33,207 nt of DNA from Candidatus Parcubacteria bacterium (GCA_003597955.1 QZJU01000011.1:1-33207), one strand, 5' to 3'; shown: positions 1 through 7,105, counted from the stretch's first letter. Notes: a model not told the origin generated them from the letters alone. Numbers and translations: made by a program.

Positions 1-50
1 ACTCTTCAAATAATCATTTACCCCCTTAACCGACGAGGCCTCATGACCCC

Positions 51-88
51 AAAAAGAAACCCCGGATGCAGCGAAGCGGAATCCGGGG
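51..88 (-). terminator. Rho-independent terminator of the calcium-binding repeat gene
   Basis: On the minus strand the arms CCCCGGAT (88-81) and ATCCGGGG (67-60) form an 8-bp stem whose inner part can extend around a TTCG-type loop. The run TTTCTTTTT follows (59-51). It lies 16 nt after the stop codon of the gene ending at 104. Confidence 0.8.
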
Positions 89-103
89 AGTAGGTCATTC
101 GCG

Positions 104-934
104 TTATCTGGCAAAAGTCATTTCTTCCAAATCCAAAACATTGTCATTGTCTTGATCAAAATTATAAGCATCGTATGAGTCTTCCAGGTTGTCATTATCA
201 TCATCACCGTCATTTAAATCATCAACGCCATCGTTGTCGTGATCCCATTCTTCGCCCTCTTCTTCATCTACATCATTTAAACCATCTTCATCATCATCAA
301 TATCTACCTTATCTAATTTCCCGTCATTATCGTGGTCCCAGTCTTTTTCGTCCTCATTATCATTAATGCCATCGTTATCATCATCTAAGTCAGTTTTGTC
401 TTTTATTCCGTCGTTGTCATGATCAAAAATATTGCTAGTCTCCGATTCGTCGGATAAGCCATCTTCATCATCGTCTTTATCCCGATCGTCACGAATTCCG
501 TCGTTGTCATGGTCAAACGCCTTGGTTAAGGATTTTTCGCGCAAATCACTAATACCATCTTCATCATCGTCAGAATCTTTTGAGTCCTTAGCTCCGTCAT
601 TGTCGTGATCAAATTGCTTTCGTCTTTCTTTTTCGTCTTTAATGGCGTCGTTGTCATCGTCTGCATCTTTTAAGTCCTTAATGCTATCGTTATCATGATC
701 CAGTCTAACAACAATTTTTTCCTTAAGATCCAAAGTGCCGTCATCATCGTCATCGGCGTCGCGCGAATCTACTAAGTTATCATTATCGTGATCGTAAGGA
801 AAAGGGTCGCGCGAATTACTTACCCCGTCTTGGTCGCTATCAACAAATGTTGCAGCCATACTTGGGGTTTGCCAAAAGATTAAAAGACCAAGGATAGAAA
901 GAAGCGAAAATAATATTTTTGTTTGTTTAATCAA
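104..934 (-). CDS. Secreted thrombospondin type 3 repeat (calcium-binding) protein
   Basis: Acidic secreted protein of 276 residues. I start it at the TTG at 934, because AAAGGAGG (GGAGG at 947-943) sits 8 nt upstream; an upstream ATG at 1033 is open in frame but has no ribosome site and would spoil the signal peptide. The N-terminus is a signal peptide (MIKQTKILF, hydrophobic stretch, SMA-A cleavage site). The rest is about eight tandem units of roughly 30 residues with the core DHDNDG..D..D.DDD.DG..D..E, the pattern of thrombospondin type 3 / EF-like calcium-binding repeats. Such repeats bind many calcium ions and often act as rigid spacers or adhesive segments on the cell surface. No anchor (LPXTG, C-terminal helix) is visible, so it is probably released or held by another protein. 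Single-gene unit with its own promoter and terminator. The exact role is unknown. Confidence 0.85.
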   Translation of the reverse strand: MIKQTKILFSLLSILGLLIFWQTPSMAATFVDSDQDGVSNSRDPFPYDHDNDNLVDSRDADDDDDGTLDLKEKIVVRLDHDNDSIKDLKDADDDNDAIKDEKERRKQFDHDNDGAKDSKDSDDDEDGISDLREKSLTKAFDHDNDGIRDDRDKDDDEDGLSDESETSNIFDHDNDGIKDKTDLDDDNDGINDNEDEKDWDHDNDGKLDKVDIDDDEDGLNDVDEEEGEEWDHDNDGVDDLNDGDDDNDNLEDSYDAYNFDQDNDNVLDLEEMTFAR

Positions 935-976
935 ATTAAACACCTCCTTTTTTGATAAATGCGAATATTTAGGGAT

Positions 977-985
977 ATTATAGCA
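977..985 (-). promoter_or_regulatory. Extended -10 promoter of the calcium-binding repeat gene
   Basis: The minus strand reads TGC TATAAT (985-977), a consensus -10 with the TGn extension. There is no good -35 at 17 bp, which fits an extended -10 promoter. The predicted transcript start near 970 leaves a leader of about 35 nt carrying the strong AAAGGAGG site. Confidence 0.65.
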
Positions 986-1008
986 GAATCGTAAAACCGG
1001 CCCGGGTA

Positions 1009-1054
1009 TTGACAGCAAATAGATTATGTACAATACTTTACCAAGTAAAGTATT
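1009..1054 (+). promoter_or_regulatory. Promoter and palindromic operator of the HxlR regulator
   Basis: TTGACA (1009-1014) and AATACT (1032-1037) are 17 bp apart and form a plausible promoter. A perfect inverted repeat overlaps the -10: AATACTTTAC (1032-1041), CAA, GTAAAGTATT (1045-1054). The palindrome ends 11 nt before the regulator's ATG. HxlR-family dimers are known to bind TACT...AGTA type palindromes, so this is very likely the autoregulatory operator. It lies about 50 bp upstream of the divergent extended -10 promoter and could also affect that gene. Confidence 0.8.
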
Positions 1055-1065
1055 AATACCAAAAG

Positions 1066-1356
1066 ATGCAAATCGAAAAGTGTTGCCAGATTTTAAGCGA
1101 CCGACTGGATTTCTGGATAATCCAAAGACTTCTCGAGGTCAAACATCTGCGTTTTAGCGGATTTTTAAAGCGGAATTTTAAAACCAGCACTCGAACATTG
1201 ACCAAGCGCTTGAAAAAGCTGGAAAATTGCGGAGTAATAAGCCGCCAGGCATTTGCCGAAGCACCACCCCGGGTTGAATACCGTCTAACCCAAAAAGGTC
1301 TGGCTTTGCGCAAGGTTTTGTTGGCCATGAGTGAATGGTCAAAGAAGCATGCGTGA
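1066..1356 (+). CDS. HxlR-family winged-helix transcriptional regulator
   Basis: A 96-residue DNA-binding protein covering a complete HxlR domain. The family pattern is clear: N-terminal Cys (C6, C7), the WIIQRLLEVKHLRFSGF segment, the recognition-helix region STRTLTKRLKKLENCGVISR, and the wing PPRVEYRLTQKGLALRKVL followed by a tryptophan helix. HxlR members often sense electrophiles or disulfide stress through an N-terminal cysteine (YodB, HypR); the usual CPV motif is CCQ here, so a redox role is inference. The operator palindrome just upstream implies autoregulation. Thioredoxin and thioredoxin reductase follow directly, which supports a thiol-stress role. No Shine-Dalgarno precedes the ATG. 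The gene is short for the family but complete. Confidence 0.88.
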   Translation: MQIEKCCQILSDRLDFWIIQRLLEVKHLRFSGFLKRNFKTSTRTLTKRLKKLENCGVISRQAFAEAPPRVEYRLTQKGLALRKVLLAMSEWSKKHA

Positions 1357-1384
1357 GAGTAAAGGAGCCTGAAAACCGCCAGAA

Positions 1385-1413
1385 TTGAAAATATTTTTAA
1401 GTTCATTTATTAT
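1385..1413 (+). promoter_or_regulatory. Promoter of the thioredoxin operon
   Basis: TTGAAA (1385-1390), a 17-bp spacer and TATTAT (1408-1413). It lies in the 94-nt gap between the regulator and trxA. No copy of the HxlR palindrome is visible in this gap. Confidence 0.55.
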
Positions 1414-1450
1414 ACATTCACAATTTATTTTTAATTTTTTAAATAAAAAT

Positions 1451-1777
1451 ATGTCAGAAATCCAGCTAACCGACCAAAATTTTCAGGCCGAGGTTTTAGA
1501 CGAGAAAACCAAGCCGGTTTTAGTGGATTTTTGGGCAGCTTGGTGCGGGCCTTGCCAAGTCCAGGGTCCGATTATCGAGCAGGTAGCCAAGGAAATCGGC
1601 GTCAAAGCCAAGGTCGGCAAGCTTGATGTTGACGCCAATCCCCAGACCGCCATGGCGCACGGTGTGATGAGCATTCCCACTTTGGTGATTTATAAGAACG
1701 GCAAGCCGGTCTGGCGGGTTTCAGGTTTGCAGCAAAAAGAAGCTATACTTAAAGAGCTGGAAGCGAACCTGAACTAA
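1451..1777 (+). CDS. trxA: Thioredoxin
   Basis: Cytosolic protein-disulfide reductant of 108 residues, the normal length of a thioredoxin. The active site WCGPC spans residues 31-35 (C32, C35), preceded by the FWAAW strand and followed by the cis-proline loop SIPT (P76) and a YKNGKPV hairpin. The ATG at 1451 is chosen over a TTG at 1385, because the upstream part would add a non-conserved 22-residue tail and overlaps the -35 box. There is no Shine-Dalgarno; the leader is AT-rich. The trxB start lies 6 nt after the stop, so the two are cotranscribed. The product should be reduced by the reductase encoded next to it. Confidence 0.96.
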   Translation: MSEIQLTDQNFQAEVLDEKTKPVLVDFWAAWCGPCQVQGPIIEQVAKEIGVKAKVGKLDVDANPQTAMAHGVMSIPTLVIYKNGKPVWRVSGLQQKEAILKELEANLN

Positions 1778-1783
1778 TTTTTT

Positions 1784-2749
1784 ATGCCAAATTTGGAAAA
1801 ATACGAAATCGTCGTGGTTGGCGGCGGAGCGTCCGGCTTAGTGGCCGGGCTTTTTACCAGCCGGCGAATGCTAAAAACCCTAATTATTTCCCAGGATGTC
1901 GGCGGCCAGGCCGCCACCACCCCGGATATCGAAAATTACCCAGGCTATGACAAAGTCGACGGGTTGGATTTGATGCATAAATTCAAAAACCAGGCCGAAA
2001 AGTTCGGCGCCATTTTTCGCTTGGAAACCGTGCAGAGCATCGAACCTCTGCCCGAGAATCATTACCGGGTGAACACAAACACTTTTTCCGTGGAAACCGA
2101 GGTGGTAATTTTGGCTTTTGGATTGTCGCACCGACACTTGGACATTCCCGGTGAGCAAGAGTACGTGGGCAAGGGAGTTTTTTATTGCGCCATATGCGAT
2201 CCCAAATATTATGAAGGCAAGAATGCCGTGGTTGTGGGCGGCGGTTCTTCGGCCGCGCAAGCGGCTTTGAGCATCAGCGAGTTGGCCAAGCAAGTGACAG
2301 TGGTCAATTTAAATCCGGCATTGAGCGCGGAAAACATCCTAATCCAAAGACTGAATGAAAAATCGAATGTAAAAGTAATTTCCAACATGCAAACTAAAGC
2401 AATCCAAGGCAAGGATTGGGTGGAAGGCATTTTGGTGGCCGACAAAGGTACCAAGCAAGAGCAAATTTTGCCGTGTGATTGCGTGTTCGTGGAAGTGGGC
2501 TATATGGCCAAAGCCGGTTGGATTAAGGATTTGGTTAAGACCGACCAGCGTAACCAGATTATCATCAGCCCGAATTGCGAAACCAGCCGACCCGGAATTT
2601 TCGCGGCCGGGGACATTACCACGATTAGCTTCAAGCAAGTGGTTATTTCCGCAGGCGAAGGCGCCAAAGCCGCATTGGAAGCTCATCAATATCTTCTGGC
2701 CAAGCAGGGCAAGCGCGCGGGCAAGATTGACTGGGGCACGAAAAAATAA
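1784..2749 (+). CDS. trxB: Thioredoxin reductase (FAD, pyridine nucleotide-disulfide oxidoreductase)
   Basis: A 321-residue flavoprotein that passes electrons from a reduced cofactor to thioredoxin. Seen: FAD-binding GGGASG (13-18), the redox-active CAIC (135-138), a second nucleotide-binding motif GGGSSAA (152-158), and the C-terminal FAD motif GIFAAGD (271-277). In NADPH-dependent enzymes the loop after the second Rossmann strand carries HRRxxxR; here the matching segment reads NLNPALS, with no arginine. This suggests a cofactor other than NADPH, such as NADH. Length and domain order are normal. It lies between trxA and gdhA in one operon. Confidence 0.94.
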   Translation: MPNLEKYEIVVVGGGASGLVAGLFTSRRMLKTLIISQDVGGQAATTPDIENYPGYDKVDGLDLMHKFKNQAEKFGAIFRLETVQSIEPLPENHYRVNTNTFSVETEVVILAFGLSHRHLDIPGEQEYVGKGVFYCAICDPKYYEGKNAVVVGGGSSAAQAALSISELAKQVTVVNLNPALSAENILIQRLNEKSNVKVISNMQTKAIQGKDWVEGILVADKGTKQEQILPCDCVFVEVGYMAKAGWIKDLVKTDQRNQIIISPNCETSRPGIFAAGDITTISFKQVVISAGEGAKAALEAHQYLLAKQGKRAGKIDWGTKK

Positions 2750-2764
2750 TTTTTTTTAAAAAAC

Positions 2765-4036
2765 ATGGCGAGCGATCCTTTTTCCAACGCGATGGCGCAG
2801 TTAGCGCAGGCTTTAAAATTTCTTGAGATTGAGCCGCAAATTTTAGAAATCCTAAAAAAACCTCAGCGGATTTTGGAAGCGGAAATTCCGGTTAAGATGG
2901 ATAACGGGATAACCAAAAATTTTTCCGCCTACCGCGTGCAGTATAATGACGCGCGCGGGCCATTTAAAGGCGGGATTCGCTTTCATCCTCACACGGACTT
3001 GGTTGAAGTCAAAGCGCTGGCTTTTTGGATGGCTATTAAATGCGCTGTCGTGGATATTCCGTTCGGAGGCGGCAAAGGCGGCGTTACGGTGGATCCGAAA
3101 AAATTAAGCTCACGCGAATTGGAAGCGCTTTCGCGCGGGTGGGTGCGGGCGTTTTTTGAATATCTTGGCCCGCAGAAGGATGTACCAGCTCCGGATGTTT
3201 ATACCAACCCAACCATTATGGGCTGGATGACCGATGAATTTTCTAAACTGGCAGGCAAATGGCGGCCCGCGGCGTTTACCGGCAAACCGGAAGACATGGG
3301 CGGCTCGGCCGGGCGAACCGAAGCCACGGGTCACGGCGGTTATTTGGTGGTGGACGCTTTGGCGGAAAAATTGAAATTGGAAAAAAACAAGACCACGGTC
3401 GCGGTGCAGGGCTTTGGCAATGTTGGTTATTACATTGCAAAAAAACTTCATGACGCGGGCTTTTGTGTTGTCGCGGTTTCGGATTCTCAAGGCGGAATTT
3501 TGGACAAAAGAAATCACGGGATGGATCCGGAAAACATTATGCACGCCAAAAAAGCCAAAGGCCTGATTGACGGCTGTTATTGCGTAGGCACGGTTTGCGA
3601 CTGCGAAAACTACCAAAAAATTTCCAATGCCGAACTTTTGGAACTGGAAGTTGACATTCTAATACCCGCAGCTTTGGAAAACGTCATCACGCTCGAAGTG
3701 GCAAAAAAAATTAAAGCCAAAGCCATCGTCGAAATGGCAAATGGTCCTACCACCCCGGAAGCGGATGAGATTCTAAAGGCCAGGCAGATCCCCGTGGTGC
3801 CGGATGTGCTGGCCAATGCCGGCGGGGTGACGGTTTCATATTTTGAATGGCTGCAGAATAACCGGGACGAGGTCTGGACTGCCGAAGAGGTTTTGGCGAA
3901 ATTAAAGCCGATAATAGAAAACGCATTTGAAAAAATTTGGGCAATGTCGCAGGCGAAAAAAGTGGGCTTGCGGACCGCGGCTTTTGTTTTGGCTCTGACA
4001 AGAATAATCGAGGCAATTAAAACCAGGGGTTTTTAA
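2765..4036 (+). CDS. gdhA: Glutamate dehydrogenase (Glu/Leu/Phe/Val dehydrogenase family)
   Basis: A 423-residue enzyme for the reversible oxidative deamination of glutamate to 2-oxoglutarate and ammonia. Seen: the substrate lysine in KGGIRFHP (K68), IPFGGGKGG with the catalytic lysine (K104), PAPDV (D144), and the Rossmann glycine motif GFGNVG (216-221). Length matches the hexameric ~420-residue bacterial/archaeal enzymes. An unusual C-x-C-x4-C-x-C cluster sits at residues 271-280 in the cofactor domain and could bind metal or form disulfides. Cofactor preference is not clear by eye. The start lies 15 nt after trxB in a T/A-rich gap without a ribosome site, so it is likely the last gene of the trxA-trxB-gdhA operon. 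Confidence 0.95.
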   Translation: MASDPFSNAMAQLAQALKFLEIEPQILEILKKPQRILEAEIPVKMDNGITKNFSAYRVQYNDARGPFKGGIRFHPHTDLVEVKALAFWMAIKCAVVDIPFGGGKGGVTVDPKKLSSRELEALSRGWVRAFFEYLGPQKDVPAPDVYTNPTIMGWMTDEFSKLAGKWRPAAFTGKPEDMGGSAGRTEATGHGGYLVVDALAEKLKLEKNKTTVAVQGFGNVGYYIAKKLHDAGFCVVAVSDSQGGILDKRNHGMDPENIMHAKKAKGLIDGCYCVGTVCDCENYQKISNAELLELEVDILIPAALENVITLEVAKKIKAKAIVEMANGPTTPEADEILKARQIPVVPDVLANAGGVTVSYFEWLQNNRDEVWTAEEVLAKLKPIIENAFEKIWAMSQAKKVGLRTAAFVLALTRIIEAIKTRGF

Positions 4037-4136
4037 AAAATTTGCGGCTTGAGAATTTTGGTTAAAGCCCGCCTAGTGCGAATTTTGCCAGTACCGCAAT
4101 CCAAACTCAAAATTTTTAATTAGCCAATTGCAAGCA

Positions 4137-4165
4137 TTGACGCTTTTTGGGGTATTGTTTAGGAT
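4137..4165 (+). promoter_or_regulatory. Candidate promoter of the phosphatidyltransferase gene
   Basis: TTGACG (4137-4142), a 17-bp spacer and TAGGAT (4160-4165). A GAGG ribosome site (4193-4196) follows, 8 nt before the ATG at 4205. Confidence 0.5.
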
Positions 4166-4204
4166 ACCTAGAATTGCACCTTAATAATTTGCGAGGCAAA
4201 AAGC

Positions 4205-4747
4205 ATGATCAGGAATTTCAATCTGCCGAATCTGCTTTCGATATTGCGCATGCTGGCCGTAATCCCAATTTGGCTTTTAAACCATAACCAAAGCCCCTGG
4301 GCTTTTTGGGTGTATTTGCTGGCGCTACTGACCGACTATTTTGACGGCGCCACGGCTCGTTGGCTTAAATCCGTCACGGATGTGGGCAAGCTTTTGGATC
4401 CTTTGGCCGATAAAATCCTGCATCTTTTTTTGCTTTTTCAATTTCAGCGGATTTATCCGGAAATTGAAAAGCAGTTTGTCTGGATTTTGGTCTTAGCCTT
4501 GATTTTGGCTGCCCTTCCAGGCATCGTGGCCCTTTTTAAAGTCAAAAGAAAATTGGGTTCGAATTTCTTTGGCAAAGCCAAAATGGCCTGTGAGGGCGCG
4601 GCTTTGATCTTGCTGTTTTTAGGCCAGCCAGGTTCTGCCGGCAAAATTTTATGGTTAGCCGTGGCCCTGGCTATTGCCAGTATCCTGGGTCATCTGTTAT
4701 TGCGGGAAAACATTGATTATCGCTGGTGGCGCAAAGCGCACAATTAA
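4205..4747 (+). CDS. pgsA: CDP-alcohol phosphatidyltransferase (phosphatidylglycerophosphate synthase-like)
   Basis: Integral membrane enzyme of 180 residues that transfers a phosphatidyl group from CDP-diacylglycerol to an alcohol, probably glycerol 3-phosphate. The full family signature D-x2-D-G-x2-A-R-x8-G-x3-D-x3-D is present at residues 44-69 (D44, D47, G48, A51, R52, G61, D65, D69). The start MIRNFNLPNLLSILRM is typical of PgsA. Several hydrophobic helices follow, and the length is normal. It stands alone between its own promoter and a strong terminator. Substrate assignment rests on general similarity, so another headgroup is possible. Confidence 0.85.
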   Translation: MIRNFNLPNLLSILRMLAVIPIWLLNHNQSPWAFWVYLLALLTDYFDGATARWLKSVTDVGKLLDPLADKILHLFLLFQFQRIYPEIEKQFVWILVLALILAALPGIVALFKVKRKLGSNFFGKAKMACEGAALILLFLGQPGSAGKILWLAVALAIASILGHLLLRENIDYRWWRKAHN

Positions 4748-4748
4748 T

Positions 4749-4794
4749 AACGACTTCTTATTTAAAACAAGAGGTCGTTTTTTTTTTTTTTTTT
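4749..4794 (+). terminator. Rho-independent terminator
   Basis: AACGACTTCTT (4749-4759) pairs with AAGAGGTCGTT (4769-4779), with one wobble, around a 9-nt loop, followed by an unbroken run of T to 4794. It starts 1 nt after the pgsA stop. Confidence 0.93.
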
Positions 4795-4823
4795 ATTTAG
4801 TATTTAGTTTTACAATCCCGTAG

Positions 4824-4868
4824 ACCCCGCACCACCCTGTACCGAAATGGTGCAGGGTGGTGCGGGGT
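4824..4868. repeat. Long GC-rich palindrome, copy 1 of a dispersed family
   Basis: Two 20-nt arms (4824-4843 and 4849-4868) pair completely except for one T-G wobble, around the loop GAAAT. The arms carry the core ACCCCGCACCACCCTGTACC. The same core recurs at 7534-7580 and 8074-8113. The right arm runs straight into TTGACA (4868-4873), so the element abuts a possible promoter. There is no T run on either side, so it is not a simple terminator. Confidence 0.8.
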
Positions 4869-4993
4869 TGACAAACTATCACCATATTTTGTAAGTTGTA
4901 CTAGTCAAAATTGTAAAATGTATTAATAAAACCAGGATCAAAAATTGCTTTTTTATGAGTCTTTATGGTTACTTTTTATTAATTTATGTGTTT

Positions 4994-5584
4994 ATGACAA
5001 AAAATCGACAAACCGTTTTAAATCTATTGTTAATTCTAAGCTTACTGATTTTGCCTGTTGCGGCTGGAGCGCGGAGCTTATCCGAATCCGATTTTTCAGA
5101 TGCCGACACTGGCGCGGCTCAAACTTCGTCTGCGAATTTAACATATCAACTTGTAGTGACCGGCGTTCCCAGCCAAGCGACTTATGGTCACACAATTTAT
5201 CCAAAAGTCTGGGCGTATAGCCAGAACCCCGATGGACCAGTACCGGGCGCGCGAGTTTGGATTACCATCAAACACAGCGGCAGCACGGTTTACACATCCG
5301 GCACCTGCACAACCGGGGCGCCTAATGGTGATTGTGCTTTTACCGTGAATTTAAACTTTGGGGCCGGGCATTTTTTCAGCATTTTAGCTTTTGGAATAGC
5401 GCCTGATGGCTCAACCATGTTTGATACAACCTATCCAAACGGCACATCTTTTGATATTCTTTTAGATCCACAAATTTATCTTCCTTATGGCGAAGGCGAC
5501 TGCGGGGACATAGGTTTAATGGATAAATATTTTTCATGTCGGATAGCAAACTCCATGCTCTATAACGACGAAGAAATGCTTTAA
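4994..5584 (+). CDS. Small secreted protein with an Ig-like fold, function unknown
   Basis: I do not recognise a specific family. Starting at the ATG at 4994 gives 196 residues with a clean signal peptide (MTKNRQTVLNLLLILSLLILPVAAGA, then RSLS). An in-frame ATG at 4955 would add 13 hydrophobic residues and seems less likely; neither has a ribosome site. Residues about 45-150 read like one bacterial Ig/invasin-type beta sandwich, with a probable disulfide in SGTCTTGAPNGDC. The C-terminus holds two more cysteines (GDCGDIG and FSCRIANSML). It is transcribed alone, between the palindrome at 4824 and a terminator. Likely a small extracellular or surface-attached protein. Confidence 0.7.
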   Translation: MTKNRQTVLNLLLILSLLILPVAAGARSLSESDFSDADTGAAQTSSANLTYQLVVTGVPSQATYGHTIYPKVWAYSQNPDGPVPGARVWITIKHSGSTVYTSGTCTTGAPNGDCAFTVNLNFGAGHFFSILAFGIAPDGSTMFDTTYPNGTSFDILLDPQIYLPYGEGDCGDIGLMDKYFSCRIANSMLYNDEEML

Positions 5585-5619
5585 ATTCGCGAATTGGTTA
5601 GAAGCCAAAATGTAATATT

Positions 5620-5654
5620 AAAAAACAACCCCCAAAGAAACGGGGTTGTTTTTT
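5620..5654 (+). terminator. Rho-independent terminator
   Basis: AAAAAACAACCCC (5620-5632) pairs with GGGGTTGTTTTTT (5642-5654) around a 9-nt loop. The symmetric A and T runs mean it could work in both directions. Confidence 0.9.
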
Positions 5655-5657
5655 CAT

Positions 5658-5685
5658 TTGACAAAAAATCATTGGGTGTTAGGTT
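5658..5685 (+). promoter_or_regulatory. Promoter of the M50 protease gene
   Basis: TTGACA (5658-5663), a 16-bp spacer and TAGGTT (5680-5685), with a TGT extension just before the -10. The downstream leader carries GAGG (5716-5719), 5 nt before the ATG at 5725. Confidence 0.6.
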
Positions 5686-5724
5686 TTAAAGAATAAAAAA
5701 GTTCATTTAAAAAATGAGGTTGAT

Positions 5725-6504
5725 ATGGCGCTGATTCTGTTTATACTGGGCAGTATTTTAATAATCATGACGCATGAAATGTGCCATATAGTGGCCATGA
5801 AAAAATACGGCATTGAAATCGCCAGGTTGTGCTTGGGTTTATTCCCGACTCGGTTTTCATCAATCAATTTTCCAGCTTCTTGGCTTGGCAAACAGTCTCA
5901 AATTACTCTTAGTTTTTGGTTTTTGGGCGCAATCGTTGAACCTTCCGCAATGGGCGCCGCGACGCTAAAAGCCCTAGCGTACAAAGAAAGGTCCGTCATT
6001 TATGGGGCTGGCATTCTTGGGAATATTATTTTAGGTTTGGTAATCGCTGGGCTTTGGCATATCTGCTTTGGTCATCAGCCTTTTCTTGGTTTCCTGTTAT
6101 GGGCATGCGCGTTGGGATTTTATCTAGCGCGGCGGTTGATCTGCAGATATCTTTTTCCGGTTTTAAGTTTTGTGATTTTGGGTTTAACAATCTGGATACT
6201 GTTTAGGCAGCCTTTTAGCGAACAGGAAGGGATAATTGTTTTTATCTCTAACAATTTCGGTAGCTTGCAGGTCGGGGACGCTATAAAATACCTCGCGGAA
6301 ATATCTTTGGTTCTGGGTTTTTTCAACCTTTTGCCTTTATTCCCGTTCGATGGCGGGAAGATTGTTTTGGCAGTGTTTAATGAGTATTTTCCAAAGCTAA
6401 AATATGTTTATATTATTCTAGCTTTTGGATTTCTGTTTTTGATTTCCGGCTGGGCGCTTGCCCTGGAAGCCCGAGATTTGTTCGTGCGACTAATAAACCC
6501 CTGA
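5725..6504 (+). CDS. M50-family (site-2 protease-like) membrane metalloprotease
   Basis: Polytopic membrane protein of 259 residues. The zinc-binding motif HEMCH (HExxH, residues 17-21) lies in the first helix, and the second metal motif NLLPLFPFDGG (D209) lies in a late helix, the order seen in M50 intramembrane proteases. No PDZ domain is visible, so it resembles the minimal SpoIVFB/Rip-like or M50B forms rather than RseP. It probably cleaves membrane-embedded substrates such as signal-peptide remnants or anchored regulators; the substrate is unknown. Monocistronic, with a GAGG ribosome site; its TGA stop lies inside the stem of the downstream terminator. Confidence 0.85.
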   Translation: MALILFILGSILIIMTHEMCHIVAMKKYGIEIARLCLGLFPTRFSSINFPASWLGKQSQITLSFWFLGAIVEPSAMGAATLKALAYKERSVIYGAGILGNIILGLVIAGLWHICFGHQPFLGFLLWACALGFYLARRLICRYLFPVLSFVILGLTIWILFRQPFSEQEGIIVFISNNFGSLQVGDAIKYLAEISLVLGFFNLLPLFPFDGGKIVLAVFNEYFPKLKYVYIILAFGFLFLISGWALALEARDLFVRLINP

Positions 6505-6520
6505 TTTTTTCAGGGGTTTT
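6495..6520. terminator. Shared bidirectional terminator containing both stop codons
   Basis: AAACCCCTGA (6495-6504) and TCAGGGGTTT (6510-6519) form a perfect 10-bp stem with a TTTTT loop. The TGA of the plus-strand protease (6502-6504) and the TGA of the minus-strand YjbQ gene (6512-6510) are both part of the stem. T runs follow on the plus side, with a weaker one on the minus side. Confidence 0.85.
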
Positions 6521-7049
6521 CTTTAACGCCTTGTACCAAAATTGTAATTTTTCTTTCCCGGTCGTGATCAAGCTCGACCAGCATAATTTGCTGCCACGGG
6601 CCTTTGACCAGCTGACTATTTTCAATTATCAAAGTTTCCGCGCAATGCAAAACCATGGCCTGAGCGTGGGCGTGGCCATTGATGCATTCGTGAACGACCC
6701 CGCAGGAATCGGGCGTGCATAAGTGTGTGTCTCTTTTGCCATCCGGATTGCGGCTGTCGCGGACATCGTTATGGTGGTATTTAGCATCAGGGTGCGCGAA
6801 TTCATCCAAGACTCGGGAGAGGTCATGAATGTACCCCAGTTTTTCCTTGGGGCCAATTAAATTTTTTTCGTCTTCATTCACCCAAATACTGGCGGTGGTG
6901 TGGTGGGATTGGACGGTGACCGTGCCGGTTCTTACCCTGGTTTTCTTGATGAAGCTTTCGACCGCCGGGGTAAGGTTTATAAATTCCTGACGATGCTTGG
7001 TTTTAATGGTTAAATGCTTGATGGCGGCAAAAGGAACGAGATTTTTCAT
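6510..7049 (-). CDS. yjbQ: YjbQ / UPF0047 family protein
   Basis: A 179-residue cytosolic protein of the YjbQ family, members of which show weak thiamine-phosphate synthase activity; the true role is uncertain. The conserved blocks are present: SHHTTASIWVNEDE, the metal-site region YHHND, INGHAHAQAMVLHCAETLII, and GPWQQIMLVELDHDRERK. An insertion with two cysteines (HLCTPDSCG) precedes the NGHAH block, and the protein is longer than the usual ~140 residues. No ribosome site precedes the ATG at 7049. It converges on the protease gene and shares its terminator. Nothing nearby belongs to thiamine metabolism. Confidence 0.88.
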   Translation of the reverse strand: MKNLVPFAAIKHLTIKTKHRQEFINLTPAVESFIKKTRVRTGTVTVQSHHTTASIWVNEDEKNLIGPKEKLGYIHDLSRVLDEFAHPDAKYHHNDVRDSRNPDGKRDTHLCTPDSCGVVHECINGHAHAQAMVLHCAETLIIENSQLVKGPWQQIMLVELDHDRERKITILVQGVKENP

Positions 7050-7105
7050 AAAAATTTAAACCTGATTTTTTATGATTTGCGTGAGTATGATAATATCAAA
7101 TTGCT

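Noticed and set aside
104-934. Regular ~90-nt periodicity resembling a CRISPR or tandem DNA repeat array
   Set aside because: The periodicity comes from coding of thrombospondin type 3 repeats; the units are imperfect at DNA level and keep the reading frame. The His-rich plus-strand frame at 175-366 is its antisense shadow.
1053-1406. 117-codon minus-strand open frame opposite the HxlR gene
   Set aside because: It is fully antisense to a well-supported regulator and has Arg/Ser-rich, non-protein-like composition.
4868-4896. Full promoter at TTGACA next to the palindrome, for the secreted protein gene
   Set aside because: The -35 is perfect, but no acceptable -10 lies 15-19 bp downstream (only weak TAAGTT), so it was not listed as a feature.
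4945-5220. 91-codon frame overlapping the small secreted protein in another frame
   Set aside because: The competing frame has a signal peptide and a beta-domain pattern and ends at a terminator; this one has neither.
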